From: an uncultured Oscillospiraceae bacterium
Lineage (GTDB): Bacteria; Bacillota; Clostridia; Oscillospirales; Oscillospiraceae
NCBI GenBank assembly: GCA_934630555.1
Contig: CAKTXB010000113.1
Span: 1-6,461, forward strand
Direction: 5' to 3'
DNA length: 6,461 nucleotides
Of this stretch, positions 1-5,561 are shown piece after piece. The stretch's first letter is position 1. Each line of letters opens with the position of its first letter. A program made the position numbers and the translations under genes. Below the pieces are notes generated by a model that did no database searches, was not told the DNA's origin, and was given only the letters and a program-made list of their open reading frames with translations.

Positions 1-41
1 GTATTTCGCGTTTTCCGAACTGCACAGTTGTGGCAAAAGAT

Positions 42-73
42 CCGCTGATGGCCGCAGGCGATTGAATCAGCGG
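42..73. repeat. 8-bp inverted repeat with 16-nt loop
   Basis: CCGCTGAT at 42-49 pairs with ATCAGCGG at 66-73. It is the leftmost stem of the series. Its loop is longer than the others, and a chance occurrence is more likely here than for the 12-13 bp stems. Confidence 0.5.
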
Positions 74-93
74 TTACCAGAGCACCGGATGCA

Positions 94-119
94 AAAGAGG
101 CGGCTCCCGCCGCCTCTTT
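94..119. terminator. GC-rich palindrome, candidate terminator, exact copy of 431-456 (copy A)
   Basis: Identical 26-bp sequence and same loop orientation as 431-456, with an 11-bp stem (94-104 with 109-119). On the minus strand the stem is followed by one further T beyond the stem's three. It could back up termination of the engB transcript or terminate a plus-strand gene entering from the left. The exact identity of both copies, loop included, points to duplication or a dispersed repeat family and not to independent origin. Confidence 0.5.
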
Positions 120-146
120 CAGATCGTCAAAAAAAGCCTCGCAGAG

Positions 147-166
147 TTCGCGCCCGCAGGCGCGAA
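147..166. repeat. 8-bp hairpin beside a T-run on the minus strand
   Basis: TTCGCGCC at 147-154 pairs with GGCGCGAA at 159-166 around a 4-nt loop. On the minus strand, 11 nt after the stem, there is a run of seven T (135-129). The separation is too large for a classical terminator, but an alternative fold pairing GCCT with AGGC just before the T-run is possible. Confidence 0.6.
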
Positions 167-179
167 AAAAGTCCGGATC

Positions 180-212
180 ATTTTCGGCGGCGGCGTGTAC
201 GTCGCCGAAAAT
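180..212. repeat. Inverted repeat, 10 perfect pairs extendable to 13
   Basis: ATTTTCGGCG at 180-189 pairs with 203-212. In plus-strand RNA, a G-U and two G-C pairs extend the stem to 192/200, leaving a 7-nt loop. Confidence 0.75.
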
Positions 213-289
213 ACTTTACGTCATGCAAGTTGCGTGAGCCTCCAAGAGCACAAGCTATGCGCAGTGCGATTGGCCAAGGCGAACCCATG

Positions 290-304
290 CAGAACGAAGT
301 TCTG
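290..304. repeat. Short 6-bp hairpin
   Basis: CAGAAC at 290-295 pairs with GTTCTG at 299-304 around a 3-nt loop. On the minus strand the loop is UUC closed by a C-G pair. Alone it would be unremarkable; it is listed because it continues the regular series of stems. Confidence 0.6.
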
Positions 305-310
305 TCGTGG

Positions 311-337
311 AATTTGTGCGCTGTAAGCGCACAAATT
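311..337. repeat. Perfect 12-bp hairpin with 3-nt loop
   Basis: Arms 311-322 and 326-337 (AATTTGTGCGCT and its complement) leave only GTA (plus strand) as loop. The near-perfect palindrome could form a cruciform in DNA or a tight stem in RNA. No adjacent T-run supports termination. Confidence 0.85.
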
Positions 338-363
338 ATGCGCGCAGCATGGCGCAGGCCTTC

Positions 364-398
364 TCAAACGCGAACCCAGCGCAGCGGTTCGCGTTTGA
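364..398. repeat. Perfect 13-bp hairpin
   Basis: Arms 364-376 and 386-398 (TCAAACGCGAACC and its complement) around a 9-nt loop. It has no T-run on either side that would make it a classical terminator. It forms the left member of a trio of nearly abutting hairpins reaching 456. Confidence 0.85.
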
Positions 399-399
399 A

Positions 400-429
400 A
401 GCGTGTCAAAAACACTTTTTTGACACGCT
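400..429. repeat. Perfect 13-bp hairpin
   Basis: Arms 400-412 and 417-429 (AGCGTGTCAAAAA and its complement) around a 4-nt loop. It is separated by one base from the palindrome at 431-456 and by one base from the hairpin at 364-398. The A/T-rich side is at the loop end, the reverse of a usual terminator, so it is not a classical terminator. Confidence 0.85.
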
Positions 430-430
430 C

Positions 431-456
431 AAAGAGGCGGCTCCCGCCGCCTCTTT
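431..456 (-). terminator. GC-rich palindrome, candidate terminator of the tig-engB operon (copy B)
   Basis: An 11-bp perfect stem (431-441 with 446-456, AAAGAGGCGGC and its complement) closes a 4-nt loop. It lies about 83 nt past the engB stop. A-rich and T-rich stem ends make it terminator-like on either strand, but the tract after the stem is short: only the three T of the stem on the minus strand, four T on the plus strand. It is the first strong hairpin met by transcription leaving engB. The same 26 bp recur exactly at 94-119. Confidence 0.55.
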
Positions 457-539
457 TCCTTCGGGTGTATTCCTCCAACTCTCAACGCACCCGGACAGCG
501 GTCTTTTGCGGTGCGCCGACGCAAGGATGCGGTGCCGCC

Positions 540-1121
540 TTAGTTTTCCGCCGTAATATAGCCCAGCAGTGCGTCGCGGCCAAGGCCGCTCTGCGCCGAG
601 AACGGGATGAGCTGCACCGCCTCCGCCAGCGCCAGCGTCTGGCGGATGCAGGCGAGGTTCGGCTCGATCTCGCTTTTCTTGAGCTTGTCCATCTTGTTGG
701 CCACCACGGCAAACGGCCGGCCAGAGGCCTTGAACCACTCCGCCATCGTCACATCGTTTGCCGTCGGCTTGTGCCGCGCGTCCACGATCATTACACCGCG
801 CGTGAGCGTATCCTCTGCGGCAAAGTACTGCTCCATGAGCTTTGCCCAGCGCTCTTTTTCCTTCATCGGCACCTTGGCATAGCCATAGCCCGGCAGATCC
901 ACAAAATACAGCGTCTTATCAATGCAGAAAAAATTGATGTGCGTTGTCTTTCCGGGCGATTCCCCCACCCGGGCAAAGTTCTTCCGCCGCAAAAGGCAGT
1001 TGATGACCGACGATTTGCCCACGTTCGACTTCCCCGCAAAGGCGATCTGCGGCAGGCCGTCCTTCGGGCAGTCAGCCACGGACACGATGGAGCGGACAAA
1101 TTCCGCGTTGTGCAGATTCAT
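540..1121 (-). CDS. engB: Ribosome biogenesis GTPase EngB/YsxC (YihA)
   Basis: EngB is a small essential TRAFAC-class GTPase that helps assemble the large ribosomal subunit; B. subtilis ysxC likewise follows lonA. The 193-residue product shows all G motifs: G1 GKSNVGKSS at 30-38, G2 around PGKTTHINFF at 56-65, G3 DLPGYGYA at 75-82, G4 NKMDK at 142-146 and G5 FSAQSG at 174-179. The ATG at 1121-1119 is chosen over an upstream in-frame start (1190) because that extension lies wholly over the lon 3' end, while this ATG has GAGGAG at 6 nt spacing and starts just before the conserved IAFAGKSNVGKSS core. Only 10 bp separate it from lon, and its SD overlaps the lon TGA, suggesting translational coupling. 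The TAA stop is at 542-540. It appears to be the last gene of the operon, since the following 539 bp hold only inverted repeats. Confidence 0.96.
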   Translation of the reverse strand: MNLHNAEFVRSIVSVADCPKDGLPQIAFAGKSNVGKSSVINCLLRRKNFARVGESPGKTTHINFFCIDKTLYFVDLPGYGYAKVPMKEKERWAKLMEQYFAAEDTLTRGVMIVDARHKPTANDVTMAEWFKASGRPFAVVANKMDKLKKSEIEPNLACIRQTLALAEAVQLIPFSAQSGLGRDALLGYITAEN

Positions 1122-1127
1122 ACACAG

Positions 1128-1133
1128 CTCCTC
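1128..1133 (-). promoter_or_regulatory. Ribosome binding site of engB overlapping the lon stop codon
   Basis: GAGGAG on the minus strand, 6 nt before the engB ATG at 1121-1119. Its first two bases are the last two of the lon TGA (1134-1132), so a ribosome terminating on lon sits directly on the engB initiation site. This arrangement is typical of translational coupling. Confidence 0.88.
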
Positions 1134-3555
1134 ACTGCCGGATGCCCGGCTTTTGCCGCACCGCTTTCTTGGGCGGCAGGGCCAACACATCAGTCTCCTC
1201 TGCCTCCGGCGCGGCAGCGCTGCTCAATACCGACAGATCCAGCGCCGCCTCGATCACCGTGTCCACATGGCGCGCGGTGATAAAGTTGAGCGCATTGCGC
1301 ACCGTCGGGTCAATGTCCTGCAGGTCCTTTTCATTTGCCGCCGGAATGATCACGGTATGCACGCCATGGCGCAGTGCGGCCATGGTCTTTTCGCGCAGCC
1401 CGCCGATCGGAAGCACACGTCCGCGAATGGAAATTTCGCCTGTCATGGCAACATCCCGCCGCACCGGCGCGCCGGTCAGCGCCGACACGATGGCCGTGCA
1501 GATGGTAATGCCCGCCGACGGCCCGTCCTTCGGCACCGCTCCCTCCGGGAAGTGGACGTGAATGTCCTTCGTTTTATAAAAGTCCGGTGCCAGATGATAC
1601 TGCGCCGTGCGCGAACGGATATAGCTCATGGCCGCATAGACGGACTCCTTCATCACATCGCCCAGATTTCCCGTCAGCTCCAGCTTGCCCGTGCCGTCCA
1701 CGACGTTTACCTCGACCTCCAGCGTTTCACCGCCGACCTGCGTCCATGCAAGCCCGGTCACAAGCCCGACCGGATCGCTCACAGGCAGCTCATCCGGCAA
1801 GAACCGGCGCGGCCCCAGGAAGTCCTCCAGATTCGCCCCTGTCACCCGGATACGCTTCGGCGCATTGTCCGCCACAAAGCGCATGGCGCACTTACGGCAC
1901 ACCGCCGCCAGCTCCCGTTCCAGATTCCGCACACCGGACTCACGCGTATAGCACGCAATGATCTCGCGGATGGCGTCATCCGTCAGCCGCACCGTGCCCT
2001 TTTCAATGCCGTGCCGCTCCAGCTGTTTCGGCAGCAAATGACGTTTTGCGATCTGCAGCTTCTCCTCATCGGTGTACGAGCCAAGCTCAATGACCTCCAT
2101 GCGGTCCAGCAGCGCGCGCGGCACCGTATCGAGTGTGTTGGCCGTAGCGATAAACATACACTCGTGCAGATCAAACGGTACTTCCAAATAGTGATCGCGG
2201 AACGTGGCGTTCTGCTCCGCGTCCAGCACCTCCAGCAGCGCCGACGACGGGTCGCCGCGGTAATCGCTGCCCAGCTTGTCGATCTCGTCCAGCACCAGCA
2301 GCGCGTTTTTTGACTTTGCCTGTGACACCGCCGCAATGATCCGCCCCGGCATCGCACCGATATACGTCTTGCGATGGCCGCGGATCTCCGCCTCATCATG
2401 CACGCCGCCCAGCGCGATGCGTGCATAATTGCGGTTCAGCGCCCGCGCAATGCTCAGCGCAATAGAAGTCTTGCCAACGCCCGGCGGGCCGACCAGACAT
2501 AAGATCTGCCCCGGCAGCTGCGGCGCGAGCTGACGCACGGCCAGCGTTTCCAGAATGCGTTCCTTCACCTTTTCAAGGCCAAAGTGGTCAGCGTTCAGAA
2601 TGCGCCGCGCGCTTTTCACATTCACGCGCTCCTGCGTTCGCGTGTTCCACGGCAGTTCCAGCACAAGGTCCAGATAGTTGCGCAGCACCGAAGCCTCTGC
2701 TGAGCTGGGCTGCTGCCGTGACAGGCGGCGGCACTCGCCCAGCAGCTTCTCCTCTGTTTCCTCCGGCAGCTGCAAAGCGCGAATTTTGTCGGCATAGTGG
2801 TCGTCGTCCTCCGCCTCGTCGCTGTCGCCCAACTCCTCGTGGATGGCGTGCAGCTGCTCCCGCAGGTAATACTCGCGCTGCCCCTTGTCCACCCGCTGCT
2901 GTACCTTTTCGGAAATGTCATTTTCCAAGTCGAGAATATCCAGTTCCTTCGCCAGAAAAACTGTCGCCTGTTCCAGTCGCCGGATCGGGTGCAACTGCTC
3001 CAGCAATTTCTGCTTTTCCTGATAGGAAAAGCTCGCGTTTTGCCCAATAAAATCCGCTAAATACCCTGGTCTGACGTCTAAAAGCACATTGGGCAACGCA
3101 TCCGCCAGATTCTTGGCAGCCAGATCCACAAAATGCTCCAGCTGTGTCTGTGCCTGCCGCATCAGCGCCTGCGTTTTCGGCGCAGCGCTGTTGACCGTCT
3201 GCTCGCTCAACGGCAGCACACGGCCAAAGAGATACGGCTCCGTGTGGATGACATCCATCAGCTGCGCGCGGCAGACGCCCTCCACCAAAATGCGCATATT
3301 GTTGCCCGGCAGGCGCAGGATCTGCCGGATGGTCGCGATCGTGCCAACGGAGTAGAGGTCGCTGCGCGCCGGATCGTCCAGCTGCACATCCTGCTGCGCC
3401 ACAAGGAAGATCCGCTGATCCTCGCGCATGGCTTCCTCCACCGCTCGGCCGGATTTTTTGCGGCCTACGTCGAAATGCGTCACCATTTCGGGAAATACGC
3501 ATAATCCGCGCAAGGCCAGCACTGGCAGGCAGACCGGACGTTCAAAATCGTACAT
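1132..3555 (-). CDS. lon: ATP-dependent endopeptidase Lon (LonA type)
   Basis: Lon is a cytosolic homohexameric AAA+ protease that degrades damaged and short-lived regulatory proteins in one polypeptide. From the ATG at 3555-3553 it has 807 residues. Residues from about 6 to 205 are the LAN substrate-binding domain (VCLPVLALRGLCVFP), followed by a helical linker to about 310. The AAA+ module has Walker A GPPGVGKT at 356-363, pore motif YIG at 398-400, Walker B LLVLDEIDK at 419-427 and GVRNLERE at 541-548. The C-terminal protease domain carries catalytic Ser680 (PKDGPSAG) and Lys723 (GGLREK), 43 residues apart as in E. coli. The frame extends upstream to a possible start at 3612, but that region lies inside an intergenic hairpin. 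The 3555 ATG has a perfect AAAGGAG 7 nt upstream and begins with the conserved N-terminus. A tail of about 30 residues rich in Ala, Glu, Pro and Lys ends the protein. The TGA stop overlaps the engB ribosome binding site. Confidence 0.97.
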   Translation of the reverse strand: MYDFERPVCLPVLALRGLCVFPEMVTHFDVGRKKSGRAVEEAMREDQRIFLVAQQDVQLDDPARSDLYSVGTIATIRQILRLPGNNMRILVEGVCRAQLMDVIHTEPYLFGRVLPLSEQTVNSAAPKTQALMRQAQTQLEHFVDLAAKNLADALPNVLLDVRPGYLADFIGQNASFSYQEKQKLLEQLHPIRRLEQATVFLAKELDILDLENDISEKVQQRVDKGQREYYLREQLHAIHEELGDSDEAEDDDHYADKIRALQLPEETEEKLLGECRRLSRQQPSSAEASVLRNYLDLVLELPWNTRTQERVNVKSARRILNADHFGLEKVKERILETLAVRQLAPQLPGQILCLVGPPGVGKTSIALSIARALNRNYARIALGGVHDEAEIRGHRKTYIGAMPGRIIAAVSQAKSKNALLVLDEIDKLGSDYRGDPSSALLEVLDAEQNATFRDHYLEVPFDLHECMFIATANTLDTVPRALLDRMEVIELGSYTDEEKLQIAKRHLLPKQLERHGIEKGTVRLTDDAIREIIACYTRESGVRNLERELAAVCRKCAMRFVADNAPKRIRVTGANLEDFLGPRRFLPDELPVSDPVGLVTGLAWTQVGGETLEVEVNVVDGTGKLELTGNLGDVMKESVYAAMSYIRSRTAQYHLAPDFYKTKDIHVHFPEGAVPKDGPSAGITICTAIVSALTGAPVRRDVAMTGEISIRGRVLPIGGLREKTMAALRHGVHTVIIPAANEKDLQDIDPTVRNALNFITARHVDTVIEAALDLSVLSSAAAPEAEETDVLALPPKKAVRQKPGIRQ

Positions 3556-3562
3556 GAGAAAA

Positions 3563-3569
3563 CTCCTTT
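3563..3569 (-). promoter_or_regulatory. Ribosome binding site that fixes the lon start
   Basis: Perfect AAAGGAG on the minus strand, 7 nt before the ATG at 3555-3553. It decides the lon start against the longer open frame reaching 3612, which begins within the intergenic inverted repeat and has no comparable site. Confidence 0.92.
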
Positions 3570-3583
3570 CTCGGGAAATATGA

Positions 3584-3630
3584 CAAAAGTAATAAGCAAC
3601 GGTGCCGGGCACGGTCGCTTATTACTTTTG
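3584..3630 (-). terminator. Perfect 14-bp inverted repeat between clpX and lon, possible attenuating terminator
   Basis: Arms 3584-3597 and 3617-3630 are exact reverse complements (CAAAAGTAATAAGC and its complement) around a 19-nt GC-rich centre that can fold further. On the minus strand the hairpin begins 7 nt after the clpX stop. The outer stem is A-rich on the 5' side and U-rich on the 3' side (UUAUUACUUUU), so the inner GC part could act as an intrinsic terminator with a U-rich tail. Because lon follows with its own strong ribosome binding site and no convincing promoter, a partial terminator or an RNA processing/stability element is more likely than a full stop. It does not match the CIRCE consensus. 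Structure is certain; function is inferred. Confidence 0.55.
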
Positions 3631-3637
3631 AATGCTG

Positions 3638-4903
3638 TTACAGCGTCACGCCCGCGTTGCGGATCGCCAGCCGCGGCTTGGACGCGTCGCGCTCAATGTG
3701 CGGTGGCTCCTCGCCGCGTACACACGCGGCCGTAATGCGCACGCTCTGAATGGTGGGGTCAGACGGAATGTCATACATAATACTCTGCATGACGCTTTCC
3801 ATAATGGCCCGCAGACCACGCGCGCCGATCTGGCGCTCAATGGCCTTTTCTGCAATGGTCTCCAGCGCAGCCGTTTCAAAGCTGAGCTGCACGCCATCGT
3901 ATTCCAGCAGTTTTGTATACTGCTTGCAGAGCGCGTTTTTCGGTTCGGTCAGGATGCGCACAAGGTCATCCTTCGTCAAACTGTTGAGCGATGTGATGAC
4001 CGGCAGGCGGCCCACCAGCTCCGGAATGATCCCGAATTTCAGCAGATCATGCGGCTGCACCAGCTGGAACAGCTGGCCCACATCGCGGCCCTTTTTGCTC
4101 TCCACCGGCGAGTCAAAGCCGATAGACGAACGGTCCGTGCGCTTGCCAATGATCTTGTCCAACCCATCGAACGCGCCGCCGCAGATGAACAAAATGTTTG
4201 TGGTGTCGATCTGGATGAACTCCTGCTGCGGGTGCTTGCGTCCGCCCTGCGGCGGAACGTTTGCGACTGTGCCCTCCAGGATCTTCAGCAGCGCCTGCTG
4301 CACGCCCTCACCGGATACGTCACGCGTGATGGATGTGTTCTCCGACTTGCGGGCGATCTTGTCCATCTCGTCAATGTAGATGATGCCGCGCTGCGCCAGC
4401 TCCACATCAAAATCAGCCGCCTGCAGCAGACGCAGCAGAATGTTTTCCACATCCTCGCCCACATAGCCAGCCTCGGTCAGCGTGGTAGCATCCGCAATCG
4501 CAAACGGAACGTTCAGAATTTTGGCAAGCGTCTGCGCAAAGAGCGTCTTGCCGGAACCCGTCGGGCCGATAAGCAGAATATTGCTCTTCTGCAGTTCCAC
4601 ATCCGACTTGTTTTCAAAGTAGATGCGCTTATAGTGGTTATAGACCGCCACGGACAGCGCGACCTTGGCTGCTTCCTGTCCGATGATATACCGGTCCATA
4701 TAGGTTTTGATCTCCTGCGGAGTCGGGAGCGTGTCGGGCAGTTCCAGCTCCGACGTTTTGCCCGGGTGCATCTCATCACGCAGAATGCTGGAGCAAAGCT
4801 GCACACATTCGTCGCAGATATACACATTCGGTCCGGCAATGATCCGATTGACCTGCTCCTGCCGCTTGCCGCAGAAGGAGCAGCGGATACTGTCTTTCGC
4901 CAT
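3638..4903 (-). CDS. clpX: ATP-dependent Clp protease ATP-binding subunit ClpX
   Basis: ClpX is a hexameric AAA+ unfoldase that recognises tagged substrates, unfolds them with ATP and threads them into ClpP. The 421 residues match the family length. The N-terminal zinc-binding domain has Cys8, Cys11, Cys30 and Cys33 in CxxC pairs. The AAA+ core shows Walker A GPTGSGKT at 113-120, pore loop GYVG at 146-149, Walker B IIYIDE at 174-179, the RKH substrate loop at 222-224, a probable arginine finger at Arg299 (VGRLP), and the sensor-2 GAR motif at 360-362. The ClpP-docking IGF tripeptide is at 261-263, so it should pair with the ClpP encoded just upstream. The ATG at 4903-4901 follows a purine-rich AAAGGAAGAGG, and the stop is TAA at 3640-3638. 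The C-terminal 30 or so residues ([13 protein letters not shown] onward) are variable, as in other ClpX proteins. Nothing is missing or odd. Confidence 0.98.
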   Translation of the reverse strand: MAKDSIRCSFCGKRQEQVNRIIAGPNVYICDECVQLCSSILRDEMHPGKTSELELPDTLPTPQEIKTYMDRYIIGQEAAKVALSVAVYNHYKRIYFENKSDVELQKSNILLIGPTGSGKTLFAQTLAKILNVPFAIADATTLTEAGYVGEDVENILLRLLQAADFDVELAQRGIIYIDEMDKIARKSENTSITRDVSGEGVQQALLKILEGTVANVPPQGGRKHPQQEFIQIDTTNILFICGGAFDGLDKIIGKRTDRSSIGFDSPVESKKGRDVGQLFQLVQPHDLLKFGIIPELVGRLPVITSLNSLTKDDLVRILTEPKNALCKQYTKLLEYDGVQLSFETAALETIAEKAIERQIGARGLRAIMESVMQSIMYDIPSDPTIQSVRITAACVRGEEPPHIERDASKPRLAIRNAGVTL

Positions 4904-4907
4904 GCCG

Positions 4908-4918
4908 CCTCTTCCTTT
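4908..4918 (-). promoter_or_regulatory. Ribosome binding site of clpX
   Basis: Purine tract AAAGGAAGAGG on the minus strand, ending 4 nt before the clpX ATG. Its AAAGGA half sits 9 nt away, the better placed of two overlapping options. It is weaker and less canonical than the clpP and lon sites. Confidence 0.7.
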
Positions 4919-4929
4919 CGTGCTTGTGA

Positions 4930-5511
4930 TTATCGGGTATAGATGACCTTGTCGATCAGGCCGTAGGCCTTGGCCTCCTCGGCGGTCATGAAATTGTCGC
5001 GCTCCGTGTCCTGCCGAATCGTTTCAATGGGCTTTCCGGTGTTCTGCGACAAGATCTCATTCAGACGCTGCTTGATCTTCAGCATCCGCTCCACGTGGAT
5101 CTGCATATCCGTGGCCTGACCCTGCGTGCCGCCAAGCGGCTGGTGGATCATGATCTCCGCATTCGGCAGCGCAATGCGCTTGCCCTTGGCGCCGGAGGAG
5201 AGCAGGAACGCGCCCATGGACGCGGCCATGCCGATGCAGATGGTGGAAACATCACATTTGATATACTGCATGGTGTCATAGATGGCCATGCCGTCGGTAA
5301 CGCTGCCGCCGGGGCTGTTGATGTAAAACTGGATGTCCTTGTCCGGGTCCTGCGCCTCCAGATACAGCATCTGGGCCACGACCAGGCTTGCCGTGGTGGC
5401 GTTCACCTCTTCGGACAGCATAATGATACGGTCATTGAGCAGACGGGAGAAAATGTCATACGACCGCTCTCCGCGGCTGGTCTGCTCAACTACATACGGT
5501 ACTAAACTCAT
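4930..5511 (-). CDS. clpP: ATP-dependent Clp protease proteolytic subunit ClpP
   Basis: ClpP is the serine peptidase that forms a two-ring barrel of 14 subunits and degrades proteins fed in by ClpX or related unfoldases in the cytosol. The product has 193 residues, a normal length. The catalytic triad is visible: Ser98 in GMAASMGA, His123 in MIHQPLGG and Asp172 in RDNFM. The oxyanion/strand motif INSPGGSV is at 64-71. The N-terminal [11 protein letters not shown] is the typical axial-loop region, with no long propeptide. The ATG at 5511-5509 is preceded by a strong AAAGGAG at 7 nt spacing, which fixes the start. The TAA stop at 4932-4930 lies 26 bp before clpX, its functional partner, so the two are very likely co-transcribed. 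No internal promoter, CtsR box or CIRCE element was recognised in the tig-clpP gap. Family assignment is firm; the heat-shock control of the operon cannot be judged from this window. Confidence 0.98.
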   Translation of the reverse strand: MSLVPYVVEQTSRGERSYDIFSRLLNDRIIMLSEEVNATTASLVVAQMLYLEAQDPDKDIQFYINSPGGSVTDGMAIYDTMQYIKCDVSTICIGMAASMGAFLLSSGAKGKRIALPNAEIMIHQPLGGTQGQATDMQIHVERMLKIKQRLNEILSQNTGKPIETIRQDTERDNFMTAEEAKAYGLIDKVIYTR

Positions 5512-5518
5512 AACGGAA

Positions 5519-5525
5519 CTCCTTT
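5519..5525 (-). promoter_or_regulatory. Ribosome binding site of clpP
   Basis: AAAGGAG on the minus strand, 7 nt before the clpP ATG. The surrounding GAAAGGAGTT is also found before lon at the same spacing, so the two protease genes have matching strong initiation signals. Confidence 0.9.
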
Positions 5526-5561
5526 CTTCGGATGAAACATTCTAACCATCCGGCCGGAAAT

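Larger units (their letters stand above)
1..539. other. Gene-poor intergenic region downstream of engB made of consecutive inverted repeats
   Basis: No complete protein gene is supported here. Short open frames cross the region on both strands, but they lack a credible start and ribosome binding site and read Arg/Ser-rich through palindromes. The stretch contains at least nine inverted repeats, listed separately, with arms of 6 to 13 bp at 42-73, 94-119, 147-166, 180-212, 290-304, 311-337, 364-398, 400-429 and 431-456. A weaker 6-bp stem joins 462-467 to 488-493. Perfect arms at this density far exceed what a single terminator needs. Possible explanations are a cluster of dispersed palindromic repeats (REP/BIME- or MITE-like), a long structured 3' end of the engB transcript, or a structured RNA gene. 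Position 1 may fall close to a neighbouring gene. Confidence 0.75.

Noticed and set aside
94..456. CRISPR array
   Set aside because: The 26-bp repeat occurs only twice, 311 bp apart, with hairpins and not unique spacers between, and there are no cas genes.
94..456. Retron-type msr/msd RNA
   Set aside because: Stacked hairpins are reminiscent of retron RNA, but no reverse transcriptase gene is in the window. The flanking genes are housekeeping.
221..478. 85-residue minus-strand open frame downstream of engB
   Set aside because: It starts at TTG with no ribosome binding site upstream and is translated from both arms of several hairpins. If similar peptides turn up at many loci, that would reflect a dispersed DNA repeat and not a protein.
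62..556. 164-residue plus-strand open frame through the hairpin region
   Set aside because: It starts at TTG without a ribosome binding site, is extremely Arg-rich at its start and reads through every palindrome. This looks like non-coding repeat DNA.
922..2313. 463-residue open frame on the plus strand across lon and engB
   Set aside because: It lies antisense to two genes with complete motif sets. Its product is rich in Arg, His and Gln with no recognisable domain, as expected from the complement of GC-rich coding sequence.
3556..3612. N-terminal extension of lon by 19 residues
   Set aside because: It originates inside the intergenic hairpin and lacks a ribosome binding site, while the ATG at 3555 has a perfect one and matches the usual Lon N-terminus.
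3556..3637. CIRCE or CtsR heat-shock operator before lon
   Set aside because: The inverted repeat arms do not match the CIRCE TTAGCACTC arm or the CtsR GGTCAAA heptads, and neither motif was seen in the other gaps.
3632..4942. 436-residue open frame on the plus strand opposite clpX
   Set aside because: It covers almost exactly the clpX coding region in antisense. It has no domain, credible ribosome binding site or independent support; it is a shadow of clpX codon bias.
5512..5561. Possible clpP promoter in the tig-clpP gap (TAGAAT resembles a -10 box)
   Set aside because: No -35 match lies at 16-18 bp and the extended -10 TG is one base out of place. The gap's only hairpin (5529-5552) has a 6-bp stem and no T-run. 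Co-transcription with tig is simpler.
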